This document shows, piece by piece, positions 46,837-58,065 of a DNA stretch of 64,000 bases (its first letter is position 1; each line of letters starts with the position of its first letter). A program made the position numbers and the translations under genes. This DNA is from Ischnura elegans. Lineage: Eukaryota; Arthropoda; Insecta; Odonata; Coenagrionidae. Location of the stretch: contig NC_060256.1 of NCBI RefSeq assembly GCF_921293095.1, forward strand, positions 89,435,851 to 89,499,850, written 5' to 3'. The notes under the pieces were generated by a model that was not told the DNA's origin, searched no databases, and worked only from the letters and a program-made list of their open reading frames with translations.

Positions 46837-48109
46837 TTTTGGAAAAAAGTGGATCGCATTGCACTCATGCCTCACCGCTGCCATGGACATTTTTAAAAAC
46901 CGATTAAAATGCGACCGAAGTGGCAACAGAAATCAGACTTCTATGGGTTGGAATTGGGCCTCCTTTATGCAGTCCCCTAGACAGTGACATTTATGATCAT
47001 CGAGTTCATTTTGACTGTTAAAAGCGGACGAGCGCGCCAAGGTTTTTTTGTGCTCGCCCTCTCAATTGGGTGACTAACGCTGCTCCTTGACATTGGCAGT
47101 CCTTAACCTTAAAGAAATTCCCAGAGGAATTCCCATACTTTTTATAGAAGGGAACGAAATTGTAGCCGCGCGGCTATCCATCAGAGCGAGACGTTCATTA
47201 GGGTGACCAGCGGTCCGGGCACAAGAGCGTTTATCTCTCCGTGGAAATCTACCAAATGAATGTCCGGAAAGCTGAAGTAGTACGCTTTAATTTCATTTAT
47301 TCTGTGCTAGAGGCGTGTCAGATGGCATTCGTCAAGGTTGCTGACTTAAGTTCACTTTTTTCCTGCAACAATGATTCGTTCATGCACGCGGCCAGTTTTT
47401 TATTCCCAAATTACCCACCAAAATGTGTTTCTTTCCTTGAGAAAACTTAAGATGAGTGGACTAACCTGCAGATACGATATCCTTAATATATTCCTGCAAT
47501 TTTCGCTGAAAGGGTGCTTAGCATGGGAGTTTGGGGGTAGTTTTGATTTCTTTCTTCGTATACATATCTTGCTTTCATGATCTGCTGTGTTCGAATCTAA
47601 GGTTACATAGTAAAACTGAATGGTTTTAAGAAATATCGAAAAGGTAAATAAAATCTCAATTTCTGGCTGCGTGTTCGCTTAAAATCGGAAATAAAAAAAA
47701 TTCGTAAATAAATTTCCAATTAAAAACTATAAATATATTCGTAACTGAATAAATAGTGCGTGGTGGATGCGGCATAACTCCAGCCACATACATGAGTAGC
47801 ACGTACTACGACAATGTTAAATGTGGTGTTCTGCATGTTGATCAAAATTTCACCGCTCTCCAAAACACCTTAGAGTAGTTTCCTCCGACTTGTCGAGGTG
47901 GAATTTTAATATTCATGTTGAAAACTTTCCCTGATTAAATCGTCAATATTTTTTGTAATCGATCCGGTTTTCAAGAATCGAGCTTATACCATTGCCATGA
48001 TATTGAATTGATACCATCATCTGGATGCTTGATTACGCCGATATAGTCGTTGAAACTGTCGTTTGTTTTTCTTGCGATTTTTGTCAAATGTGGGGATTTA
48101 AGCAAAGTA
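46837..48109. other. no recognisable gene
   Basis: AT-rich spacer. A very diverged LINE family A tail may be present near 47815-47900 (CTGCATGTTGATC, CCAAAACACCTTAGAG). Confidence 0.3.
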
Positions 48110-48778
48110 AATAGGGTGGTTTCCAAATTATTATTTTATTGCCTAAATCGAAAGATTATTACTCCTGGAGTACGCATTTCACGCTCCTAGATTTTTGTAT
48201 GACGATACCTATTTTTCGCGATTAAACGAAAAGTGAAAATTTTCAAGCGCGCGAAAACACGACGGCTTGGTAGGAGTGCTGGGATAAGTCCGTGTGACGT
48301 ATTACTGGTTCCAGCTGTCGCCCTATGAAATGACCTTGGGACGAGGCTTTGAGCGCTGATACGACGCAGGCTGCTCGCAGGTAGTAGAGTACTCTGCTAT
48401 CAGGTAGCGCTTGGCTTAAATAAGGATTATTATTACCCTGTCAAACGAAGGATACCTTCCGAACTTAGGTAATTTTAATGGGTAATTATTAAGAGATGTT
48501 TCCCTGAGCTATGTGCCTCATGCATGCATTGGTAATCTCAGACGATGTAAAACTCCTATCTACTCGTATAGAAACTAGGTCCCTATGACGTCACGTGGAG
48601 TGGAATCGCATGGGCGCCAATCTGGCCTTTTTCAAATGAGGTTAAAATTTACCATTGCCATTCGTCTAAACTGGGATTTCTAAAACCAAATAATTTTTAT
48701 ATTATGAATACACTAATGATGGGTAAGGAATTGCAATCAATGCATTACGTTTTCTTTGATGAAGGAAACTACCCCATT
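48110..48778 (+). mobile_element. MITE family M1, copy 3, upstream of gene R
   Basis: Full-length, about 669 bp. Ends AATAGGGTGGTTTCC and GGAAACTACCCCATT. A TA on each side may be the target duplication. Its right end lies about 555 bp upstream of the gene R start codon. Confidence 0.85.
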
Positions 48779-48979
48779 TAATCATCTTTCGTAAGTTAGG
48801 CTTGTAAACTACCACATGAATAGTATATCAGCATAGCTACCCAAAATCGTAACCTACTATGCAGTTGCGTGTGCAGATCCTCATTACGGGGTAGTATGAG
48901 GCAGGACCTCTCCCTCATAATGGGGCATCAAACATATTCAGAATACGATAATTTTTTGTTTGTATTCCTTATTTCCTAG

Positions 48980-49333
48980 GACGGGCCCCCTCGCTTGATA
49001 TACGTCGCTGATGCCAGGCTTGTACGTTACTCCCCTCTGATCCAGACCAAAAGCCTAAAATCCGCAACTCTCCCGAGTGACATAACTTCCGCTCGGCGAC
49101 CGCAGATTGATAAGTGGAAGGCGATAGAGCAGCGTGTCTTTCAACTCTTACGTCGCCTGCGAGAACACCTGCTCCCCTTTTTCGAGATCCTTGACGTTGA
49201 CGAAATCGTGTCACGCATCGTTCCTTTAATTGAATGGAGAGATACCTGTCCGTGGCAAGTCCGTGATCTCATCCGTTGAAGCAGCTGTGTGGAATTTGTT
49301 GTATAGTCTCCCTGGAGTTTGCTACGATCCACT
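48980..49333 (+). other. putative 5' leader of gene R with upstream open frame
   Basis: More GC-rich than its surroundings. A good acceptor-like site (TTCCTTATTTCCTAG) ends at 48979. An open frame at 48995-49279 encodes a Leu/Arg/Glu-rich stretch (VFQLLRRLREHLLPFFEILD and more) and ends 55 bp before the gene R ATG, in the same frame. It could be a 5' untranslated exon with a long upstream ORF, or an unrelated exon. No domain recognised. Confidence 0.35.
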
Positions 49334-49415
49334 ATGGCCGCCGCGCGCACACGGAATGTCTTCCGCGTGGTCTTCATCCTTCTGTTGCTCCAGTTCGTCG
49401 AGCCTCGGTTTAAAA
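49334..49415 (+). CDS. gene R exon 1: signal peptide
   Basis: The ATG in CCACTATGG opens MAAARTRNVFRVVFILLLLQ then FVEPRFK and ends at A|GTGAGT, giving 82 coding nt and phase 1. An Arg-rich start followed by a Val/Ile/Leu core is a clear secretion signal. The phase matches the acceptor at 56947, which has the same incoming phase as the clip exon of gene L. The first intron would be 7.5 kb. No other start with a fitting donor was noticed nearby. Confidence 0.65.
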
Positions 49416-52400
49416 GTGAGTGATTTTGCTTATCTTTTACTTGTTGAAGTTCTTCAAATATCTGACCTGATGGAAATTGACGAGGAAGAATAAAAATATT
49501 AGCGATCAAACTATTGAAATCAACTGTTTGTGAGTTCACTTTATGGAATGGTGACATGATAGATTAAGCAATAAAATTTGCTGTTTTACACACAGTATTT
49601 ATTTAAAAAAACTCCTTACGGTGAAAGGGGAATCGTTACTTTCGTTTCAACCGTTGCTTGCTCGTAATCGACGGTTACTTAACTGATTTCACAGATTTAC
49701 CTAGGCCTACAGATAATTTCGAATCTCTGACTACCATATTTTGCTTGCTTAGGTTCAGCCAACCTTATGTTGCAGCCTACTTATGATGGGTATGAAATAG
49801 GACACCCCTTGTGCTGTTACGGCAGTTATAATTGTTTGTATCGCAAGTGAAATTGCAATTTTTATGACTCAAGTATTCCAAATTTTTTCTGCGTAATTCG
49901 CCAGTTTCCAGGTGGTCTTTAGAGTGGACACTCATATAAGAACTAATAGTAATTTGTAACTGTAGTTTTACTGATTAATTTTTATTATCAGTAATTTATT
50001 ATCGTAATTGATTACAATTTTTATGAAGTAAATGAAATTGATCCCAGTACTTTTACTAACATTGTGTTGAACATAAGTGATTCCGTTAGCTATTAAGTAT
50101 TTTATCATGATGAAAAGGAGATTTATTATATCATCGATTTTAGTATTATGTAAGAGACAGACCAAAATATTTTTTCTTCCTTGCTTGTTTTGCTATTCTT
50201 GCATATCATTGGGCTTCCAGTAGCTTACTCTTGCATTTTTACCGATTTTTCTAATTAGTGCTACAACGGTCAGCTATTATCTCAGAAAACACGAATGCTG
50301 TGGTATTCGTTAGCCATGTTATTATAACTAGACTTCCTCAATCCGCCATGGGCACCGGCAAGCTAATTCTATCGGAGTGAAATAGCCGATATTTTTGCTT
50401 TTATTGTTTGACTTATTGACACGTAATTTTAGTTTTGGCCACTGGTGGTAAAAATATTGCTTAGCATTCGTCAAGTGAAATGCCTTAGCGGTAACGGTTG
50501 ATGAAAGTGATAGGTTTAAATTTACTAATATTTTAATAAGTACGCCAATTATTTTTGGCAGTTATTCGGAGATTGAATATGTGAATTGAAATGTTTTTCA
50601 TTTTTCGTGTGAAAAAATACTCCTTGAACAATTGGATATGTGTTACACTTTATTAGAAGCGTAACGTTAATTTTCATGGCTAGCCTTGGAATGTAAATCT
50701 ACTCCCAAAGATTCCATTTATGGGTGCAAGTCATTTACATCTTGAACACGTTATGTTGCAAAAGGAAAGGTTATTTAAAAATAAAGAAAGAAAGATTATT
50801 TAGAAAGCCTAAGTTACAATCCCAAATTATATCATTAGAGGCAAATTTTAATAATGTGATAGTTGTAATTATTATGCATGTGAGTACATCTTAAGGGTAA
50901 TTAGTTTTGTAGTATTTCCTCATTGAAGACCGACAGAAATCTTATTTGTCTTACCCTGTATTATAGATTCGTTTAATTTTGTTTTTGATGCATAATTCTA
51001 CAAGGTTATAAGTGAAAGGGAATACTTTGAAGGCGTCAAATGAAATTTCGTGGTGGATATATATCTTTTGTCCTTGCTTACCGAAGGATATTTTTCGATA
51101 TTTCCTCATTCGAGACCAATTACCATGAGCTGAAGATGCCTATTTCCTTATCATTATTATGTGGCCGCAGAGATTGTCCTTAGATGTAGATGAGGTGTAA
51201 GAGTAGTACCTGTAAAAATGAATTGTAGCAATCATGAAAGGTCGCAAGCATTTAATTATTATTGCGCTACTCACATGTTAACTGTCGATTTCTTATTTCC
51301 AATGCCATTGGAAAGGATACAGCTATGCCGCAAAAATATGGGAACTGGAAAGGCATAATTTCATATTGTAGTGAAACACGCAGGAAATAGGTAAAGGGAT
51401 ACTACTGAAAGGCAAAATTGAAAAATGGGTTATCAATTTTTGGGTTTCAACAGGTCGTGACGCAAGTGATGGGACTATTAGAGTAGTGACTGTCAACAGT
51501 GAAGAAAAAGAACGAAAAAATCCTCGATATCTATGGTTTGCAAAATTTTCTCTCGTTAAATCTCGACATGCAAAGCTAAGAGCAGGAAGTTGATGCCTAG
51601 AAGGTGTATAAGAGGTTGTATTTTGTTCGAAATCTTAAACACTGGGATGGATGCTGAGTAAGCCAGGATAGGAATATAAATATAATGATGGAGCGTGTTG
51701 ACGCAGCGCGCTTGGTCACTGACCTGACTTTGCCACACCTCCAATGGTAATGAAAACGAACTGCGATACTGTAATCAAGGTGATTTTATTCAGCAACCGC
51801 CAAAAGGTGTCCCTATTTCAATTTCCAGGCATGGTAGCAATGACAAATAAATTTTGATTTCGTTCAGATAAAAAAAGTTTTTTTTCCAAAGTTGAAGTCT
51901 TTTTAAAATATTTAAATCCCACTTTTTTATGTTTCCATTGAGATCTTAATTTTCAAACTCAATTTTTAAATTAATAAATAGCAAAATATTCACCAATTTT
52001 TGAGTTAAATATTTTAGGTTGATTCATCGCACAAAAAAGATTCTGGCTTTTCGCATGCTTTTGGAGATGTAGATAGGCAACCGACAGTAAAACTTGTCCC
52101 GCCTTTTCCATTTTTTGGGCATTTTTGCGTTAAATTACCTAAATATAATCAGTTTTTACTTACATTCTGTCAGCATATTTTGTGCAGCATAGTAGCAAAC
52201 GTTTATAACCCTAGGCAATTTTCTCTCGGACAAATATATCCGGAAATTCAAGGATTAAATATTGCCAAAACCCTTAAACATGTTTTAGGAGGCAAACGAA
52301 TATGGTGTCAATCGAATTTTCAAATAACAGCAAGAAATGCGCAAGGGAACGTAATATTTTACGTTTTCCCTATTTAAATGCGTGCATTGTATAATTTTTT

Positions 52401-52614
52401 GCACAAAAATTCACCGGAATCCACGATGGTGGAGCATCTCAGAAATCAGACTACTTGACATGAGTGGTATGTACTGAACTTCTACGTTCATGCTCTATGT
52501 CATGTGCAGAATTTTTTAAAAGTTACTACGATATCAAAAAAGTATAAATTGCCAAGGTTAGCTGCAACGGAACATTCGATATTTCAAATTCTATTCGCAT
52601 TATAGAAGCATGAA
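49416..52614. other. gene R intron 1, left part
   Basis: AT-rich intron sequence. A faint LINE family A end may be present near 51160-51192 (TGTGGCCGCAGAG, TTAGATGTAGATGAGG). No exon recognised. Confidence 0.35.
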
Positions 52615-53065
52615 CTCGCTGCGCTCCGCGCGCTCGCTAAGGGGCTCCGCCCCTTAAAACCCCGGTTCCGGCTTCGCCGTCTACATTTGTGGTCGTTCGA
52701 AGACTTTTGAAGTTCGAATAATCTCAACACGGCTAGGGGCCGGCTTCGCCGGCCAGGGGGTAGGGAGGTGCCCCACTCATTCCTCGGAACGGCTTCGCCG
52801 TTCCTCGCTGAAGGGCGGCTTCGCCGCCTGGGGGTTTAGTGTGCCAGAGGGCGAGGGCATTTCGGAACTGTTTCACCGTCATTCGTTTAAGGGGCGGCTT
52901 CGCCGCCCAGAGGTGGGGGGAGTCCACAGCGGTTGCGCCGCTTGAACATCGGGGCGGCTACGCCGCCCGGGGGTTGCTGAAGCTCCCCCTCGCCTACGCC
53001 AGTTCCTCGTTGTGGGGCGGCTTCGCCGCCTTGGGGTTGAGGAGCCCCCCCGCGGCTGCTCCGCC
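52615..53065. repeat. GC-rich array of short perfect palindromes
   Basis: About ten short inverted repeats in 450 bp, most with the core GGCTTCGCC or GGCTACGCC. Clear examples: 52639-52655 (AAGGGGC/GCCCCTT), 52738-52754, 52786-52804, 52814-52828, 52892-52908, 52928-52942, 52952-52968, 53016-53030. Arms are 5-8 bp with 3-5 nt loops. They share the loop and core but differ in the outer pairs, and the outer pairs stay complementary. Base composition is far more GC-rich than the flanking intron. No known element class fits. Confidence 0.85.
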
Positions 53066-53099
53066 TAGTCCTTATAAATGGTCTTCCCCACCGAGATGG

Positions 53100-54060
53100 G
53101 TGCCCAGGGGGATTCGGGGATTTTAATGTGTTATGCATGTGGTCACCAAAAGTCCACAGTGATCATGTAGCGATGATTGTAAAAGGTAGTGCAATGCGGA
53201 TTAATAGTGGCGACAAGTACCCATTAAAGAAGACTTAATGGCAAGTTTTTCATTTTTTTTCGGGGGGTTCCTACGGAATACCGGGGGTTTTATACTTGTG
53301 TTAAACCAGTGGTCACTAAAAGTTCTCATAAATTCCGTGCCGATAAGTCCTAGGGGACCGGAAGAGTGGTCTTACGATTCTTTTCCCTGGAGAGGCTATT
53401 TATTAGAAATTTTTTGGGAGGTTTCACGGGGTTATCGGGGGTTTTAATAAGTGGTAGGGGCACCGGTTAAATTGTGTCGAAAACTATTCGGAAAGGCGAG
53501 TTTAAATTTGTTTTTTTTTCGGCGATGTTCCAGGAGGTAATCGGGGGTGTTCTGGTATTTTTTCCCGTATGGTTTACGGTGGCTCGCCCTCACCAAATAT
53601 TCCGGATCTAGAGCTCAGAGGGGACGGGTAGTGCGGCGTAATGTTTGCGAGAAGTTCCCAAATAGGAGACTAAATGACACATTTTACATTTGGGGGGGAT
53701 TTCACGGGGATACCGGGGGTTTAAATGTGTGTAATCCTGGCGGTCACCATCCATTCACATAAATTTCGGGGGGATGAGTCGTTGGGGGCGGTGGAATAGT
53801 CACGAAAAGTACCGAAAAAGTAGACTTATTTGAAAATTTTATTTTTTTTGGGGGGGGGGGGTGTATGTGGGTTTACCGGGGGTTTATAGGTTTTTACTGC
53901 CAGCGGTCATCAATCGTCCACATCAATTCCGTAGCGATGAGTGGTAAGGATTGGAAAAGCGGCGGAATTGTGACGAAAGGTACCCGACAAGGCTACTTAT
54001 ATGCTAATTTTAATTTTTTAGGGGGTTTCGGGGGGTTAAAAGATGACGGTACTATATGGT
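53100..54060 (+). repeat. diverged G-rich tandem array, unit about 160 bp
   Basis: Six or seven degenerate units, each with a T-run then GGGGGG, a (T)ACCGGGGGTTTT core, GTGGTCACCA-like and ATTCCGTAGCGATGAGT-like words, and GAATAGTGACGAAAAGTACC-like words. The GGGGG core recurs near 53108, 53278, 53433, 53541, 53713, 53876 and 54033, a spacing of about 155-172 bp with one short interval of 108 bp. No coding potential is apparent. Confidence 0.75.
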
Positions 54061-54180
54061 CACATTCATTTACTGTCATGTCTAAAAGAATTGTGCCCTA
54101 TGACATCCATATTTCGAAAGTAATACAATAAAAAGCAAACCAGTCCCTGAAAAATGTTAGCAGTGCCCGCCATTTTTATT

Positions 54181-54862
54181 TTTTCGCGGTTAAATCCATT
54201 AAATTATTATTAAAATGTTTATGTTTTCTGAAAGACAATGCATAGCTGTATGTAACAACAAAGTTTGAAAGAAATCGGTTGAGTTAAAATTGACAAAACC
54301 TTGTGTTAATCTTTTGAAAATCGTAATTTTCGGTGATTTTCGGAATATTTTAATTTTATTCTCAGTAACCAAGGACGATGAAAGAAGAACGTTACCTACA
54401 TTTCGTAGACTATGTTATGAGCATATATAATAATCATTTTCAATATCCTACACCTGTAATTACGACTAGGGGAGCGGAAGTTATGAAATATTTTTCGAAA
54501 AACCAATTTTTGGACGCCATTTTGGCAGTAAATGTCTTAAAAAGAAACTTATAACATAACATAATTACGTTACTACATTTACCAGCTTTCAAAAAATGCA
54601 TTAACGATCCGTGTGGCACGCACGGTTCGCGCGCAGTAAAATAAAAACCGGAAGACGGTCCCCGGAAAAAGCGCGATTTCGGCCATTTTGTCGTCCTAGC
54701 GACGACACGTGGCGGAAACTTCCGGTTTTCGGATTTTTCCTCCGAATCATTTCCGGTTCCCCGCACGCGTGCCAAATTTCAGCTCTCCAGCACTTCTAGA
54801 AGTGGTCGGGAATTTGTATCCATCAGTGAGTCAGTCACCACGAGGGCTGTATATAGATAGGA
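54181..54862 (+). repeat. 682-bp tandem duplication, unit 1
   Basis: Begins TTTTCGCGGTTAAATCC and ends GTATATAGATAGGA. The next 682 bp appear identical base for base. Contains CG-rich words (CACGCACGGTTCGCGCGCAG) and near its end GTGCCAAATTTCAGC followed by GTGAGTCAGTCA. Confidence 0.9.
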
Positions 54863-55544
54863 TTTTCGCGGTTAAATCCATTAAATTATTATTAAAATGT
54901 TTATGTTTTCTGAAAGACAATGCATAGCTGTATGTAACAACAAAGTTTGAAAGAAATCGGTTGAGTTAAAATTGACAAAACCTTGTGTTAATCTTTTGAA
55001 AATCGTAATTTTCGGTGATTTTCGGAATATTTTAATTTTATTCTCAGTAACCAAGGACGATGAAAGAAGAACGTTACCTACATTTCGTAGACTATGTTAT
55101 GAGCATATATAATAATCATTTTCAATATCCTACACCTGTAATTACGACTAGGGGAGCGGAAGTTATGAAATATTTTTCGAAAAACCAATTTTTGGACGCC
55201 ATTTTGGCAGTAAATGTCTTAAAAAGAAACTTATAACATAACATAATTACGTTACTACATTTACCAGCTTTCAAAAAATGCATTAACGATCCGTGTGGCA
55301 CGCACGGTTCGCGCGCAGTAAAATAAAAACCGGAAGACGGTCCCCGGAAAAAGCGCGATTTCGGCCATTTTGTCGTCCTAGCGACGACACGTGGCGGAAA
55401 CTTCCGGTTTTCGGATTTTTCCTCCGAATCATTTCCGGTTCCCCGCACGCGTGCCAAATTTCAGCTCTCCAGCACTTCTAGAAGTGGTCGGGAATTTGTA
55501 TCCATCAGTGAGTCAGTCACCACGAGGGCTGTATATAGATAGGA
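54863..55544 (+). repeat. 682-bp tandem duplication, unit 2
   Basis: Exact head-to-tail repeat of 54181-54862 as far as I can compare. All encoded frames are the same in both units. Either a very recent duplication or an assembly artefact. Confidence 0.9.
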
Positions 55545-56249
55545 TGCTGAAGTATTAAATAGCCATTATTGCGCAAAGAGATCGTGCAAGCCTTGTCGTG
55601 GACAACGCAAGGAATATTTTGAAGGATTTATGGGCAAGTGGTCAGATAAAATAGCTACAATGTTATATGTCGACGTTACTAAAATTTTCTGTGAAAGGCA
55701 TAGAGCTCTGCCATCATCTCCTCAGAAGAAGGATATTTTCTTAAATTCATAGACAGAACGTACTCGGTAGAGACTGGCTCCGTGATTTAGCTGGTGAAAA
55801 TTTATTAAGAACTTTTAAGCTCACCAGTATTATGAATAAATACAAGTTAGCACCATTTGAATTTTTTGGATGGGGAAAGGCAGTATGTTATTTGAAAAAG
55901 CATCGTATCTTTTTATTTGGCCTTTCTTCTTCATTTAATTATATCGAAATTATCGAATTATGCGTTTCCTACGGTCGTAAATCGAAACTTTCTAAAATAC
56001 CGTGGCTCTACTAGCTCAGTAATCGCCCTAAATTTAATCGAAGATATAATGTGGGTCCCATCCCAGGAGATAGTATCTTACCACTGCCACATATTTTTCC
56101 TAACTGTTACTGAGCATGATTACCAATGCATGAAAGCTTTTTCACTTGAGCGTGATTACCTATGCATGGAAGTTTTTGAGGTCCTTGTCTTTAATGCTAA
56201 CGCAACTTTACTCTGGACCCTGATTCACGGTGTTTTAGTACTTGCATAA
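55543..56249 (+). other. unexplained open segments in gene R intron 1
   Basis: Three overlapping open stretches in successive frames: 55543-55752 (with CAKRSCKPCRGQRKEYFEGF and SDKIATMLYVDVTKIFCERH), 55745-56014 (with RQNVLGRDWLRDLAGENLLR) and 55917-56249. The first two look protein-like and join by a frameshift at about 55748. I recognise no domain. A decayed transposon or retroelement gene is the likeliest source. Confidence 0.3.
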
Positions 56250-56252
56250 TAA

Positions 56253-56866
56253 CACAGGCCAACAAAAAAATTTTGTTTGAAAACTTTTTTTATTTTAATA
56301 GCTGATATTTATTGATTTTGATGTGCCGAATCCAAACCTGGCCTAAGTTTTTTTGTATCACCCATAGTTTCCTAGCAATATGTATATAATATTTGGTCTA
56401 ATAACCCTATGCGGTAAAAAGGGAAATCAATGAAACACTGTGTTACATCATAAAATTGTTTGTACTTACTGTTCACTACATCGTGATAAAATTGTTTGCA
56501 TTTACTACAGCGTGATAATACAGGGTTCACTTGTCAACTGGAATTGGTCTACATTTTTTTACCCTTTTTCCTTGAAGCTTCTTGTGTAGCTTTTTCTGAG
56601 ATGAATCGCTCGCTGAACTTCTCGGTGAAGTACCAACGGGAATCCCCCATTATCTTCGTTCATTAGACCTACTTTTTCAATTTTATTATAACTATAAAAA
56701 AGCTGTTAAATTCTAAAAATTTGCTTGATTTCATAAATTTAACTGTAAAATGTGAATAAATGGTGGGTGATACAACTTTGAAACCATCATATTTGGATTC
56801 ATCAACTTTAAAAACATAAGAACAAGGTATTTTCAGTAAAAAGGTTTTTTTCATTGTTGGCCTGTG
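56253..56866. mobile_element. MITE with CACAGGCCAACAA termini
   Basis: A perfect 13-bp inverted repeat, CACAGGCCAACAA/TTGTTGGCCTGTG, with TAA on both sides (56250-56252 and 56867-56869). At 614 bp it is AT-rich and non-coding. The right end lies 80 bp before the acceptor of gene R exon 2. Confidence 0.75.
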
Positions 56867-56946
56867 TAATTTGTCTTGTCCCAAAATCTGATCATCCCGT
56901 TTGGATGTGTTGCAAACCAATAATATCAGGCTCTTTTCTACCACAG

Positions 56947-57115
56947 CGAGGCGGGCTTCAGCCGCGGGAGAAACTGTGAGCAGTCAGCCCTCGGCGTGGG
57001 AGAACTTTATCAGGAAGGTGCAGAAGCCATTCAGAACAGTCGACAGCGCTTTTTTGTTGCTTGGAGTGTCCAAAAGTAGCAAAAGTAGCAAGGATCGTCC
57101 TGTGACATTGGAAAT
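56947..57115 (+). CDS. gene R exon 2: cysteine-free segment in clip position
   Basis: Bounded by an acceptor (CTTTTCTACCACAG) and a GTAAGT donor; 169 nt, incoming phase 1 and outgoing phase 2. The only frame open throughout reads RRASAAGETVSSQPSAWENF, IRKVQKPFRTVDSAFLLLGV, then SKSSKSSKDRPVTLE. It sits exactly where gene L has its clip domain and enters in the same phase, but has no cysteine at all. Either the clip domain has decayed past recognition or gene R never had one. The join to exon 3 gives an Ile codon (AT|C). The exon is inferred from splice sites and phase, not from a domain match. Confidence 0.6.
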
Positions 57116-58065
57116 GTAAGTCGACAAATGACATAGCCGTGCAGCTAAGATTTTCCCGTCATTTGGAAATGCGATAGCTAAATTATGGTTATATTTAATC
57201 CTGAGGGTAAAACTTCATTTTTAACTGGGACTTGGCGGCCACGTTGGTGGCGATGTCAGGTTCTTAACTTAGAGGTCGTGGGTATACATCGTCTCAGCGG
57301 GGTTTTTGCCACCCTGGTTGTGTATGTTTTTTCAAGTGTTGGTTCTTGTGGAAATATCTTTGGACTTCCTCCGCCATTGTCTTGGATGCAGAGCGATAAC
57401 ATTCAGATTTACCCTATTTCCCCAATCAATAAACCACCATCTTGGATAACTCATTTTAACTCACATAAATAAATTCTCCCTTATGCCCTTAGAACTGAGT
57501 TCTAAGTTCTATATGTATATGTGTGCCCGAGATCAATAAATATATGCCAATTACAGTAAAACTAATTGGTAACGGTGACGTATGTAACGAAATCCTGCTG
57601 ACAGCGAGGTGAGCTTCCGGTCCGATTATCGCCATTGTTCATTTCCCCGCATGTAACGAGTACGGAAGATACGGTATCCCCGCTATTACAAACTACTCTT
57701 TGGTCCCTTGGGAATTATTTCCTCTTTTATAAAGAAATTAAGGCCATATTCGCTACTTAACCGTTCCTTAACTTATCGTCAGTTGTTCTGACGTGTGGCC
57801 ATCACCACATACCTCTACCTTTGATCTTAAAATCCTTCTCTTTACAGCCGTTTGAAGGAAAGGGTGGGACGATGATAAGATTTTACGGATCTGTTGCTTA
57901 AATAAAGAACGTTTACGGAATTGTAGCCGGTAATCCTGTGATGTATTGGCCAAAATCCTTTATTATGGATATAACGAAATCCCTTTATGACAAAATTGAA
58001 GATAGCTATCCTGAAACTCGTTATAACGAGTTTTACAGTTCTACAAAATGAACTCTTTGACGCAG

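Noticed and set aside
52738-53030. UUCG super-stable tetraloops in the palindromes
   Set aside because: The hairpins close with a C-G pair around TTC, giving C-UUC-G-C. The special C(UUCG)G context is not present, so I do not claim it.
52733-53138. Open frames rich in Gly, Ala, Arg and Pro across the GC palindromes
   Set aside because: They arise from repeated GGCTTCGCC words read on both strands, with no start context or domain.
54440-55457. Two identical 111-residue minus-strand open frames at 54440-54775 and 55122-55457
   Set aside because: They are the same frame in each unit of the 682-bp duplication. No domain, and composition follows the repeat rather than a gene.
58021-58065. Better-looking splice acceptor GAGTTTTACAG at about 58038 for gene R exon 3
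   Set aside because: Using it puts an in-frame TGA at 58058 before the protease linker. The weaker acceptor at 58064-58065 keeps the frame and fits the phase of exon 2.
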